This document shows, piece by piece, positions 1 through 7,017 of a DNA stretch of 18,086 bases. The notes below the pieces were generated by a model. The model saw only the letters and a program-made list of their open reading frames with translations, made no database searches and had not been told where the DNA came from. Position numbers and translations under genes: made by a program. The stretch is from B1Sed10-231 sp046483385. Lineage in GTDB: Bacteria; Planctomycetota; Brocadiia; SM23-32. How positions within the stretch are numbered: position 1 is the first letter of the stretch; each line of letters begins with the position of its first letter. Location of the stretch: NCBI GenBank assembly GCA_046483385.1, contig JAWODG010000165.1, positions 1 to 18,086 on the forward strand, given 5' to 3'.

Positions 1-1
1 C

Positions 2-331
2 GCCGTCGCCGACGGCACCACGCGGCTGGTCAATGTTCCTCAAGCGCGCGAGAAGGAGACCGACCGCATAGCCGTGATGGCCGCCGAACTGGACAAGATG
101 GGCGCTGAGGTGGAGGAACTGCCCGACGGCCTCGTTATGCACGGCGGGCGCTTGCGTGGGGCCGCGCTCGACGGCCACGGCGACCACCGCGTCGTCATGG
201 CCCTCGCCGTAGCGGGGCTGGTCGCCGAGGGAGCTACGACCGTGGGGGGCGCCGAGTCGGTCGCCGTGACTTTCCCGGAGTTCTGCCGGTTGCTGCGCCA
301 CGCCGGTGCGGATGTCTGCGTGGAGGAGTAA
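2..331 (+). CDS. aroA: 3-phosphoshikimate 1-carboxyvinyltransferase (EPSP synthase), C-terminal part
   Basis: The reading frame is open from the window edge to the TAA at 329-331 and gives about 109 residues, roughly the last quarter of a ~430-residue enzyme. The diagnostic EPSP synthase signature is present: AREKETDRIAVMAAELDKMG (the R-x-K-E-[ST]-D-R motif), followed by GDHRVVMALAVAGL (the D-H-R-x-x-M-A motif near the C-terminus), and a typical ending of TVGGAESVAVTFPEF. The enzyme transfers enolpyruvyl from PEP to shikimate 3-phosphate in the cytoplasmic chorismate pathway. The 5' part, including most of the first domain, lies outside the window. The next gene begins about 150 bases downstream behind its own promoter-like site, so aroA probably ends its transcription unit here. 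The identification is firm; only completeness is unknown. Confidence 0.95.
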   Translation, partial: AVADGTTRLVNVPQAREKETDRIAVMAAELDKMGAEVEELPDGLVMHGGRLRGAALDGHGDHRVVMALAVAGLVAEGATTVGGAESVAVTFPEFCRLLRHAGADVCVEE

Positions 332-361
332 CGGCAGCGCGTGGCTTTGCGAGTGCTTGCG

Positions 362-390
362 TTGCCCCGGCGCCGGCACGTTCCTATAAT
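362..390 (+). promoter_or_regulatory. Sigma70-like promoter upstream of the MFS gene
   Basis: A perfect -10 hexamer TATAAT (385-390) lies 17 bases after TTGCCC (362-367, 4 of 6 matches to TTGACA). It sits in the ~147-base gap between aroA and the transporter. A start site near 397 would give a leader of about 80 bases to the GTG at 479. Inference from sequence only. Confidence 0.5.
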
Positions 391-478
391 GCAGGCTCGG
401 GGTCGCTCGCTCAACTCATTCTTGTGCCCCGCCCGCTACCCTGCGGCTGCGTTCTTCTTTAGGGGACGGCGCTTCGCC

Positions 479-1714
479 GTGTCACCTGATCAGGCCAGAA
501 AAAACGCCCTGTTCCACGCCCTGGACGGCATTTTCTTCTTCGCCGGGCTCACGCTGTTCAACCGTCAGACGGTCATGCCGCGGCTGATCACGGAACTCAG
601 CGATTCGGAACTGCTTCTCGGCCTGGTGCCGGCCATCTTCTGGATGGGTAACCTCGTCCCGCAGATTATCGCCGCCAAAAAGCTGGAGGGCCTGGCCTAC
701 AAGAAACCGGCCATTCTCATCTGTGGCCTGTTTCAAAGGCTCGGCTGGGTGGTGCTGCTCATATCCATGCTCATCTGGTGGGACCCGGTTCTGACCCTGG
801 CAATCTTCTTCATCGTCCTCACGGGGTATCGACTGGCCAGCGGCGTGACGATGCCGCTGTGGACGGACTTCTACGGGAAGACGACGAGCGAAGGCGTCTG
901 GGCGCGGGTGCTGGGCTTTCGGCGGGCCGTCGCCGGCGTGCTGGGCGTGGCATTGGGGCTGCTCATCCGATGGATCATGGGTCGCTTCCCCAGCCCGGAC
1001 CGCTACCAGTTGCTTCTCTTACTGGCGGTTGTCTCCTACGGGATTTCCTACTTCTTCCTGAGCCGCATCCAGGAAGAGCGCGAGGACGGACTGCCCAACA
1101 ACCACGATGCATCGTGGGGCGAGTACCTCAAGGGGCTGGCCGCCCTTCCCGGCCGCCGTCCGGATTTCAGCAAGTTCATTTTCGCGGTGGTCGCCATAAG
1201 CCTGCCCCTGACGATCATGGAGACGTTCCTGACCCGCTACGGGCTCACTTACCCCGGCGTCTCCGACGGGGTCACCGGCACGTTCACGGCGTTCTTCCAG
1301 GGGTCCCTGGCAGTCGGCGCCCTGGCGGGAGGCGCCCTCAGCGACATGCGCAACACGGTGGCTCCGTTTCGGGTGATCCCCCTGCTGTTTCTCGGCGCGG
1401 TCGTGGCGACGGCCATCTCGCCCCATCCCGCCCTGGTGTCCGTCGCCTTCGGCTTGCTGGGACTGGCCTTCGGAATGCGGTTGACCGCCTTCCTGCCGGC
1501 CGTGCTCCGCTACGCGGACCCTCACCGCGTGCCCACCTACACTGTGGTGGCCCTTACTCTGATCATGGTCCCCCGCGCCGTCGTGCCTCTGGCGACCGGG
1601 GGCGTGCTGGAGGCAGGCCTGGTTACCTTCCGACAGATATTCCTGCTCTCCGGCATCCTGGCGGGCGTCGGTTGGGCCATGTGCATGCGGCTGGAGGCGC
1701 CGGAGAAGGCATGA
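479..1714 (+). CDS. Major facilitator superfamily (MFS) transporter, substrate unknown
   Basis: The protein has about 411 residues and many hydrophobic helices, about 12 by eye, with a basic loop after the first helix pair (AAKKLEGLAYKKP) and a central hydrophilic linker rich in charge (RIQEEREDG...), as expected for two six-helix MFS halves. I prefer the GTG at 479 (VSPDQARKNALFHALDG), because the frame upstream to 341 is Arg/Pro-rich and unlike a membrane protein N-terminus. It would also start before the TATAAT promoter at 385-390. An AGGGGA lies about 12 bases upstream of the GTG, a slightly long spacing. The substrate cannot be read from the sequence. The gene is followed within 80 bases by an RraA-like gene on the same strand and converges with a glycosidase operon, so a sugar or organic-acid substrate is possible but is only inference. 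Confidence 0.85.
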   Translation: MSPDQARKNALFHALDGIFFFAGLTLFNRQTVMPRLITELSDSELLLGLVPAIFWMGNLVPQIIAAKKLEGLAYKKPAILICGLFQRLGWVVLLISMLIWWDPVLTLAIFFIVLTGYRLASGVTMPLWTDFYGKTTSEGVWARVLGFRRAVAGVLGVALGLLIRWIMGRFPSPDRYQLLLLLAVVSYGISYFFLSRIQEEREDGLPNNHDASWGEYLKGLAALPGRRPDFSKFIFAVVAISLPLTIMETFLTRYGLTYPGVSDGVTGTFTAFFQGSLAVGALAGGALSDMRNTVAPFRVIPLLFLGAVVATAISPHPALVSVAFGLLGLAFGMRLTAFLPAVLRYADPHRVPTYTVVALTLIMVPRAVVPLATGGVLEAGLVTFRQIFLLSGILAGVGWAMCMRLEAPEKA

Positions 1715-1729
1715 TGATGCCCTCTCGTC

Positions 1730-1757
1730 TTGCACCCTCCGCCGTCTCCCGTAGAAT
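1730..1757 (+). promoter_or_regulatory. Possible promoter upstream of the RraA-like gene
   Basis: TAGAAT (1752-1757) lies 16 bases after TTGCAC (1730-1735), in the 79-base gap between the MFS stop codon and the next gene. The -10 box is good (5 of 6); the -35 box is weak (3 of 6). It may let the RraA-like gene be transcribed separately from the transporter. Confidence 0.35.
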
Positions 1758-1793
1758 GCCATCCACTTCTGCCGACAGTTTCCGGAGGACGCC

Positions 1794-2501
1794 ATGGACC
1801 AGGAACGGAAGGACCTGCTGGAACGCTGTGAAGGTATACGCGTCACCGACTGGCACGACGCCGTGGACGCGCTGGGGTACTTCGACCGCGGTCTGATGGA
1901 CCCCGCCATACGCCCCCTGTGGCGCGACATCGAGGACTTCAGCCACTGCATCGTGGGATTCGCCTTTACCGTGCGCTACGTGCCCGCCATGGAACGCTTC
2001 ACCGCTGAGACGCCGGAGGAATACCAGCGCAAAGTGAATCAATGGTACGGCACGCAGCTCAGTTGGGCCGACGACCTGCAGGCGGGGGACCTGATCGTCT
2101 TCGACGGCAGCGGCAACCCCGGCTGCGGGTTCATCGGCTCCAACAACTCGATGGGATGGCTCACGAAGGGCGTGGTCGGCTGCGTCAGCAACACGGGGGC
2201 CCGCGACACCGACGAGTTGATCAAGCAGCGCGTGCCAGTTTACCACAATGGCTTCTGCCGCGGCATCCAGCCGAACCGCGTCCGTGTGGACTCCTATCAG
2301 GAGCCCATCGAGTGCGGCGGTGTGTACGTCCACCCCGGTGATCTGGTAGTGGCCGACGGAGACGGCGTCATGGTGATACCCGCCGATTTGGTGGAAGACG
2401 CTCTGCCCATAGCCCGCAGTATACAGGAAAGCGATCGCGAAAGCCGAGCGCAGAAATACGACCAGCTCGGCCTGCCCCACGACTTCACCATTGGACATTA
2501 G
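1794..2501 (+). CDS. RraA family protein (HMG/CHA aldolase or RraA-like)
   Basis: The product has 235 residues. The ATG at 1794 is preceded by GGAGGA six bases upstream. The core matches the RraA / 'dimethylmenaquinone methyltransferase' fold: a glycine-rich stretch (GCGFIGSNNSMGWLTKG), then VVGCVSNTGARDTDEL, equivalent to the family's G-x-V-x-D-G-x-x-R-D motif, then GGVYVHPGDLVVADGDGVMVIP near the C-terminus. The Arg-Asp pair that binds substrate and metal in the aldolases is kept, but the family's preceding Asp-Gly reads Asn-Thr. Members act as class II pyruvate aldolases on 4-hydroxy-4-methyl-2-oxoglutarate or oxaloacetate, or as RNase E inhibitors; which applies here cannot be decided. 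There is an N-terminal extension of about 60-70 residues compared with the short E. coli RraA. Beside an MFS transporter, a catabolic aldolase is more likely than an RNase regulator. Confidence 0.85.
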   Translation: MDQERKDLLERCEGIRVTDWHDAVDALGYFDRGLMDPAIRPLWRDIEDFSHCIVGFAFTVRYVPAMERFTAETPEEYQRKVNQWYGTQLSWADDLQAGDLIVFDGSGNPGCGFIGSNNSMGWLTKGVVGCVSNTGARDTDELIKQRVPVYHNGFCRGIQPNRVRVDSYQEPIECGGVYVHPGDLVVADGDGVMVIPADLVEDALPIARSIQESDRESRAQKYDQLGLPHDFTIGH

Positions 2502-2533
2502 GAGGCCGCCGAGAGCCGCGTTTCATGCCTCCT
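2500..2533. terminator. Weak stem-loop between convergent genes
   Basis: AGGAGGC (2500-2506) can pair with GCCTCCT (2527-2533) around a 20-base loop, starting at the rraA stop codon, in the 69-base gap between two convergent genes. There is no T-run. It could help end transcription from either side, but the stem is short. The rest of the gap shows nothing recognisable. Confidence 0.2.
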
Positions 2534-2570
2534 CGGGGCATCTCGACCGATTGTCCCGCGCAACGACCCT

Positions 2571-4310
2571 CTATTCGGGCAGTTCGTAGTTGACCAGCGG
2601 CCAGTCGCCGCGGGGTTCCTGCTCGCCGTAGACGAGGTCGGCAGCGGCTTTCAGCGATTCAGGCGTCACGCTGTAGGTGCAGATCACGGTGCCCGCCTCG
2701 GGCGTGGCACCCATGGGATAGGGATTGTTGGTCACCACGACGACCGGCGTGCCCGATTGCACCACGGCCCGCACGAGCGCCTCGTTGCTGGTACCCAGCA
2801 CCCGCCAGAACCAGTTGGTCATCACCACCACGTCCACCTCGTCCAGCAGGCTCATGACCGTCTTCTGGTCCTCTTCGGACGCCTCGAAGTCGCAGTCCAC
2901 CGGCACCGCTTTCAGCGAGTGGCCCAGCATCGCCTCGCCGAAAGAGTGCGCGTGGTAGTGGACGTTCTCGGGCACGAACTCCGGGATAATGAGCTGCTCG
3001 ATGATCATGACCTTCTGGTCATCGCCGATGGGAAGCAGCCCGTCCCGGTCGCGCAAAACCATGATGGCATCCCGAGCCACCTGCCGCGACAGATCGACGA
3101 TGCCTTCGTCCCGCAGTGTCGGGGTGGCCTCTTCGGCCTCCACCTTACCGCCGTCCTCGAACAGGCCCTGCTCCATCTTCATGGTCAGGATGCGGCGGAC
3201 GGACTCGTCCAGTTCATCCTCGGTGATGCGCCCGTCGTCCACCCAGCGCTTCAGTTCGAAGAATACCTGGCTGCGCAGCTCGTTGTCGAACTTCAGCAGA
3301 ATCAGGTCCACGCCGGCCTTGAACGCCATGGCGCTGGCCACGGGCACGCCCCAGCGGCGCACGATGGCGCCCATGCCCATTGCGTCCGTGGTGATGACGC
3401 CGTCGAAGCCCAACTCCTCCCGCAGCAACGCCGTGATGATGTCGCGCGAGACGGTGGCGGGCACCAACTCCGGGTCCAGCGCGGGATAAGCGTTGTGCGC
3501 CACCATCACGCCCCGCAGCCCCTCCGCGATGAGCCGCCGATACGGCGCCAGTTCCACGCTGTCGAGACGGTCCCGCTCGGCTTCGATGACCGGCAGGTCG
3601 TCGTGCGCGTCCACGGCCGAGTCGCCGCGGCCCGGGAAGTGCTTAGCCGTGGCGATGATGCCGGCGTCCTCCAATCCCTTCATGTATTGAAGGGCATACT
3701 CGGCGAACACGTCCGGGTCATCGGTGAAGGCCCGGATGTTGATCTCGGGATTGCCGGGGTTGATGTTCACGTCGCAGACCGGGGAGTGCATCATATTGAC
3801 GCCGAGGGCCGCGAGCTGCCGGCCCAGCGCGTTGGCCACTTTGTAGCTCAACTCCGGCCCGCCCGCCGCGCGCAGGCCCATCGGCGGCGGGAACATGTTG
3901 ATACCGTCGAACGGGAAGTCGTGGGAAAAGTCGCCCTCGTAGTCGGTGGTGACGTGCAGCGGCACGCCCGAGGGGCGGTTCATGGCGATTTCTTTGACCT
4001 TGTTCAGCCGCCGCGCGTACTCGGCTGCCGGGATCTCGAACCCCGGATGCTTGATGCGCCAGTAGGTCTCGGTGACCTCGAAGTAGCCCTCGGGCGGCTC
4101 CCACTCCCCCGTGTCGATGTCGTGGCCGTACGCCTTGCTGGAAGTTGCCTCGGTTGTATACGGCTCGATGCGCAGCCCACCGGCGTGAAGTTCCTCCAAC
4201 GTCTCCACCAGGCACGGCGTGATGACCGACCCGCGCCAGGAGTGGGTCAGGCACTGGCCGATTTTCTCATCCAGCGTCATCCGCGACAGCACGTCATCTA
4301 CAGTGTCCAT
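2571..4310 (-). CDS. Glycoside hydrolase family 3 protein (NagZ-like beta-N-acetylhexosaminidase type)
   Basis: The product has 579 residues. The N-terminal GH3 TIM barrel (about 1-390) carries DYEGD (123-127, cf. DQEGG of NagZ), KHFPGRGDSAVDAHDDLP (223-240) and GFDGVITTDAMGMGAI (301-316). By family knowledge D309 is the nucleophile, and the D-x-H of the loop (H236) is the acid/base of the NagZ-type subgroup, which prefers N-acetylglucosaminides. A further ~180-residue domain (AIMVLRDRDGLLPI, then a Rossmann-like part) resembles the GH3 C-terminal domain and is absent from short NagZ proteins. No signal peptide is seen, so a cytoplasmic location is inferred. The ATG is preceded by AGGAGG, which directly follows the TAG stop of the DUF2264 gene 11 bases upstream: one operon and probable translational coupling. 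The exact sugar cannot be read, and some relatives are phosphorylases. Confidence 0.88.
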   Translation of the reverse strand: MDTVDDVLSRMTLDEKIGQCLTHSWRGSVITPCLVETLEELHAGGLRIEPYTTEATSSKAYGHDIDTGEWEPPEGYFEVTETYWRIKHPGFEIPAAEYARRLNKVKEIAMNRPSGVPLHVTTDYEGDFSHDFPFDGINMFPPPMGLRAAGGPELSYKVANALGRQLAALGVNMMHSPVCDVNINPGNPEINIRAFTDDPDVFAEYALQYMKGLEDAGIIATAKHFPGRGDSAVDAHDDLPVIEAERDRLDSVELAPYRRLIAEGLRGVMVAHNAYPALDPELVPATVSRDIITALLREELGFDGVITTDAMGMGAIVRRWGVPVASAMAFKAGVDLILLKFDNELRSQVFFELKRWVDDGRITEDELDESVRRILTMKMEQGLFEDGGKVEAEEATPTLRDEGIVDLSRQVARDAIMVLRDRDGLLPIGDDQKVMIIEQLIIPEFVPENVHYHAHSFGEAMLGHSLKAVPVDCDFEASEEDQKTVMSLLDEVDVVVMTNWFWRVLGTSNEALVRAVVQSGTPVVVVTNNPYPMGATPEAGTVICTYSVTPESLKAAADLVYGEQEPRGDWPLVNYELPE

Positions 4311-4321
4311 GGTGTCCTCCT

Positions 4322-6328
4322 CTACAGTGTCTCCCAGCTTCCGTCGGAAAGGAGCATCAGGCCTTCTCCCCGCTCGCTGACGCGCGCAAAGCGCACCTCA
4401 CCGCTTACGCATACGCCGTTCATCTCCACACCTATCGGCTCGACGGGGTCGAACTGCACCAGCGCCCGCTCGCCGTCACCGAAGGTGACGAAAACCGTCC
4501 CGTCTTCGACCGAGACCTCGCGCACCAGAGCGGCCAGTTCATCCGCCGGCGTCGGGCGAAGCCGGGCGGTCGCCAGAGAGGCCAGCACGGCGGTCCCGGT
4601 GAAGCTCTCCTCGGTTTTCAGATAGGGAACCACCGAGTAGCGCGCCAGCAGGTTGTTCCCTTCCGGGTCGCCGCCCCATGCCTGTGCGGGCACCGTCTCC
4701 GCCCAACCATGCAGGTTCTGCAGGAATACCATGCGCTCCCCGCATCGGGCATATTCCCAGCCGTCGCCCGACTCGATCTCAGGTTCGCCCTCGTCCCAGC
4801 ACAGGGCGATGCCGCCCTCGACGACCTGCGTCGGATGCTCGATTGTGACGTCGTGCAGGCGGAGGTGATAGTCGCCCTTCAGCACGATGCACGTCTGCAC
4901 GGTATTCTCGGGGTGCTCGTCGTCCGGCACATAGCGGGAGGCAGTAAAGCGGTCGGCCGTGGCCACGTGCTCGGCGAGCTGGCGGAAGTGGAAGTGCTCT
5001 CCTTCCTCCGTGGTCACAAGGCAGTTGTCACAGTTGTACGAATCGTCCACCTTGGCGATCTCGGGACCGAAGTGAGACGAGTAGCAGAAGTTATTGTACT
5101 TGCGCTCGATCCACTCGTGGGCGTTATTGGCGAAAAGCGTAACCTGGCCCGTCTCCTTCTCCCCGTGCAGGATCATCCCCGTGGACGGTATGACGTGCGT
5201 AAAATCGTCCTTCTCCACCTCGTTGGGCGCCTCCGTGGCTGTCCAGAAGGACGACTCGGGCGGCAGCAGGAAGGTCCAGAATGCCTTGGCCATCCAGTAG
5301 GGCGACTGAGGCCCCGAGTAGCGCTCGAGCAGTGGCATGTAGCGCCCGTGGAAGCCCATCTCCAGACAATCCTCGTCGCTCACGGCCCCGCGCTCGGCGA
5401 AGTACTTCACGTTGCCGCTGCAAATGCGCCGGGCCTGACCCGGCGGGACCGCCGAGCAATCGAACAGCTCCGCTATGGGGAAGACGGCGACAGCCGCCGC
5501 CCGATAGACGAGCGACCGACCGTAGGGCACGTAAGCCCCGTTGCCGGCGAAGAAGTAGCGGTAGTGAGAGGTGAACTCCCGTGTCCGCGCCTTCAGGGAT
5601 TCAACTAAGTTCTCATCCGTACCGGGGTTGATCATGGTCCAGATGAGGAAGTAAGGATGGATGACCCACGGGTTGTAGTAGTCGAAGCAGAACTCCTCCC
5701 CGTCCCGGTACCATCCGTCGCCCTCGTAGAAGGCGTACATCCGCTCCATCCAGCGGTCCATCTTCGCCTGGTTGTACCGCATGCCGAACCGCTTGAGGGT
5801 GGCGTGCATGACCGCGCTGAACTGCATCCAGTTGTTAGCCCACGGTTCGCACTCGGCCAGTTGATACAGGTAGTCGGCGACCTGCTGCTGCTCCTCCTCG
5901 CTCAGGCGGTCCCAGACATGTTCCCGGGAAAAGAACAGGTTCATCGCGATGGCCGCGCCTTCGACGATGGCCTGGCTGTGGTCCTCCAGGCCGGCCCAGT
6001 ACTCTTCGTGGTCCGGATCAGTCCCGTTGACGATGCCGCGGCGATAGAACTCGGCGACATCGAAGGTCTCGCCTTCGAACTCCAGCACGCCGTCGCGGCT
6101 CCCGCGCAGGAACGGCCCGTTCATGAAGAAGGTGCGGGCGTAGCCCTCCATCCCGTCGCTGGTGTAACCGTTGTAGCTGGAGCGGCCGGGGAAGTGCACC
6201 TGCGCCCGGCCGGGCGTGCCGTAGCGGAACGTTCCCCGCACCAGGTGGGCGTGCAGTTCCTGCCAGTGGGCGCGCGTCCAGCCCGTGAACGGAGACAGGT
6301 CCCTGTCTTCGGGCGCGGTCAGTTCCAT
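4322..6328 (-). CDS. DUF2264 domain-containing protein
   Basis: The product has 668 residues and no signal peptide or membrane segment. The first ~390 residues match the DUF2264 (COG4289) pattern as I know it: TRAHWQELHAHL near the N-terminus, PGRSSYNGYTSDGMEGYAR, GIVNGTDPDHEEYWAG, DHSQAIVEGAAIAMNL, a CEPWANNWMQFSAVMH stretch and the aromatic-rich GDGWYRDGEEFCFDYYNPW. This recalls the (alpha/alpha) toroid of polysaccharide lyases and unsaturated glycoside hydrolases. The C-terminal ~270 residues look like a beta-sandwich, as in heparinase-like lyases. No reaction has been assigned to the family that I can state with confidence. The gene starts with an ATG behind AGGAG, has a strong promoter just upstream (6377-6405), and is coupled to the GH3 gene, which suggests a joint role in breaking down a complex, perhaps amino-sugar-containing, glycan. 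Confidence 0.85.
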   Translation of the reverse strand: MELTAPEDRDLSPFTGWTRAHWQELHAHLVRGTFRYGTPGRAQVHFPGRSSYNGYTSDGMEGYARTFFMNGPFLRGSRDGVLEFEGETFDVAEFYRRGIVNGTDPDHEEYWAGLEDHSQAIVEGAAIAMNLFFSREHVWDRLSEEEQQQVADYLYQLAECEPWANNWMQFSAVMHATLKRFGMRYNQAKMDRWMERMYAFYEGDGWYRDGEEFCFDYYNPWVIHPYFLIWTMINPGTDENLVESLKARTREFTSHYRYFFAGNGAYVPYGRSLVYRAAAVAVFPIAELFDCSAVPPGQARRICSGNVKYFAERGAVSDEDCLEMGFHGRYMPLLERYSGPQSPYWMAKAFWTFLLPPESSFWTATEAPNEVEKDDFTHVIPSTGMILHGEKETGQVTLFANNAHEWIERKYNNFCYSSHFGPEIAKVDDSYNCDNCLVTTEEGEHFHFRQLAEHVATADRFTASRYVPDDEHPENTVQTCIVLKGDYHLRLHDVTIEHPTQVVEGGIALCWDEGEPEIESGDGWEYARCGERMVFLQNLHGWAETVPAQAWGGDPEGNNLLARYSVVPYLKTEESFTGTAVLASLATARLRPTPADELAALVREVSVEDGTVFVTFGDGERALVQFDPVEPIGVEMNGVCVSGEVRFARVSERGEGLMLLSDGSWETL

Positions 6329-6376
6329 GCGGTGGGCTCCTGTTCAGACGGAAGTGTGGCGTTCGACGGACATCGG

Positions 6377-6405
6377 ATGATAGTGCGGCGGGCTGACGGC
6401 GTCAA
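6377..6405 (-). promoter_or_regulatory. Strong sigma70-type promoter for the DUF2264-GH3 operon
   Basis: On the minus strand TTGACG (6405-6400, 5 of 6) is separated by exactly 17 bases from TATCAT (6382-6377, 5 of 6). The -35 box overlaps the TGA stop codon of rdgB (6404-6402). The predicted start near 6370 leaves a leader of about 40 bases with AGGAG before the ATG at 6328. This makes DUF2264-GH3 a transcription unit separate from lon-rdgB. Confidence 0.65.
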
Positions 6406-7010
6406 TCAGAGGTGGCGCGCAGGAACTCGGTGAAGCGTCGGCGGAACTGCTGAAGGGCGCGTCCCCGATGGCTGACGGCGTTCTTCTGGTGCGGCTCCAT
6501 CTCAGCGAAAGTGCGGTCTTCGGATTCGTAAAGGAAAACCGGATCGTAACCGAATCCGCCGTCGCCGCGCATCTCGCGGGTGATCCGACCTTCGCAGCGT
6601 CCCGATGCGGTGAGCCGCACCTGCCCCTTCGGGCCCGCCATGGCGATGCAGCACCGGAAATAAGCCGTGCGCTCTTCGTTCGGGACGTTGGCCATCTCCC
6701 TCAGCAGCTTTCCGCAGAGGTTTTCCGGCGTCGGCTCCCCGTCGGCGTAGCGGGCGCTGCGCACACCCGGCTCGCCGTCCAGCGCATCGACAAACAGTCC
6801 GGAGTCATCCGCGACCGCAAAGCAGTCCGCGTACCCGGCCATCTCCGAGGCCTTCTTGGCGGCGTTCTCCTCCAGCGTCGCCCCATCCTCCTCCACCTCG
6901 GGAGCATTGGGCAGATCGGTGAGGGACAGAATCTGCACCGGCAGGCCCCGCAGCAGTTCCTCCATTTCGCTTCGTTTGCCGGGATTGCCCGTTGCGACCA
7001 ACAGCTTCAT
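6402..7010 (-). CDS. rdgB: XTP/dITP diphosphatase (RdgB/HAM1 family)
   Basis: The product has 202 residues, the normal family length. It shows all the signature blocks: LLVATGNPGK at the N-terminus (substrate P-loop), ADDSGLFVDALDGEPGVRSA (68-87, with D69 the expected general base), GDGGFGYDPVF (149-159) and SHRGRALQQF (180-189). It hydrolyses the non-canonical purine triphosphates XTP, dITP and ITP to monophosphates, keeping them out of DNA and RNA. The frame is open upstream to 7229, but that extension is Arg/Ser-rich shadow of lon; the ATG at 7010 is correct because the family starts exactly at M-K-L-L. Its Shine-Dalgarno AGGTGA contains the TGA stop of lon (7020-7018), so the two genes are translationally coupled. 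The pairing groups nucleotide sanitation with protein quality control. Confidence 0.95.
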   Translation of the reverse strand: MKLLVATGNPGKRSEMEELLRGLPVQILSLTDLPNAPEVEEDGATLEENAAKKASEMAGYADCFAVADDSGLFVDALDGEPGVRSARYADGEPTPENLCGKLLREMANVPNEERTAYFRCCIAMAGPKGQVRLTASGRCEGRITREMRGDGGFGYDPVFLYESEDRTFAEMEPHQKNAVSHRGRALQQFRRRFTEFLRATSD

Positions 7011-7017
7011 TGGCAGC

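Noticed and set aside
40..414. Minus-strand open frame opposite aroA
   Set aside because: It is antisense to the clear EPSP synthase C-terminus, with Ser/Arg-rich translation and no motif.
2757..4625. Long plus-strand open frame (622 codons) opposite the GH3 gene
   Set aside because: It is His/Arg/Val-rich with no domain motif, lies fully antisense to a clear GH3 gene, and is typical of a GC-rich shadow frame.
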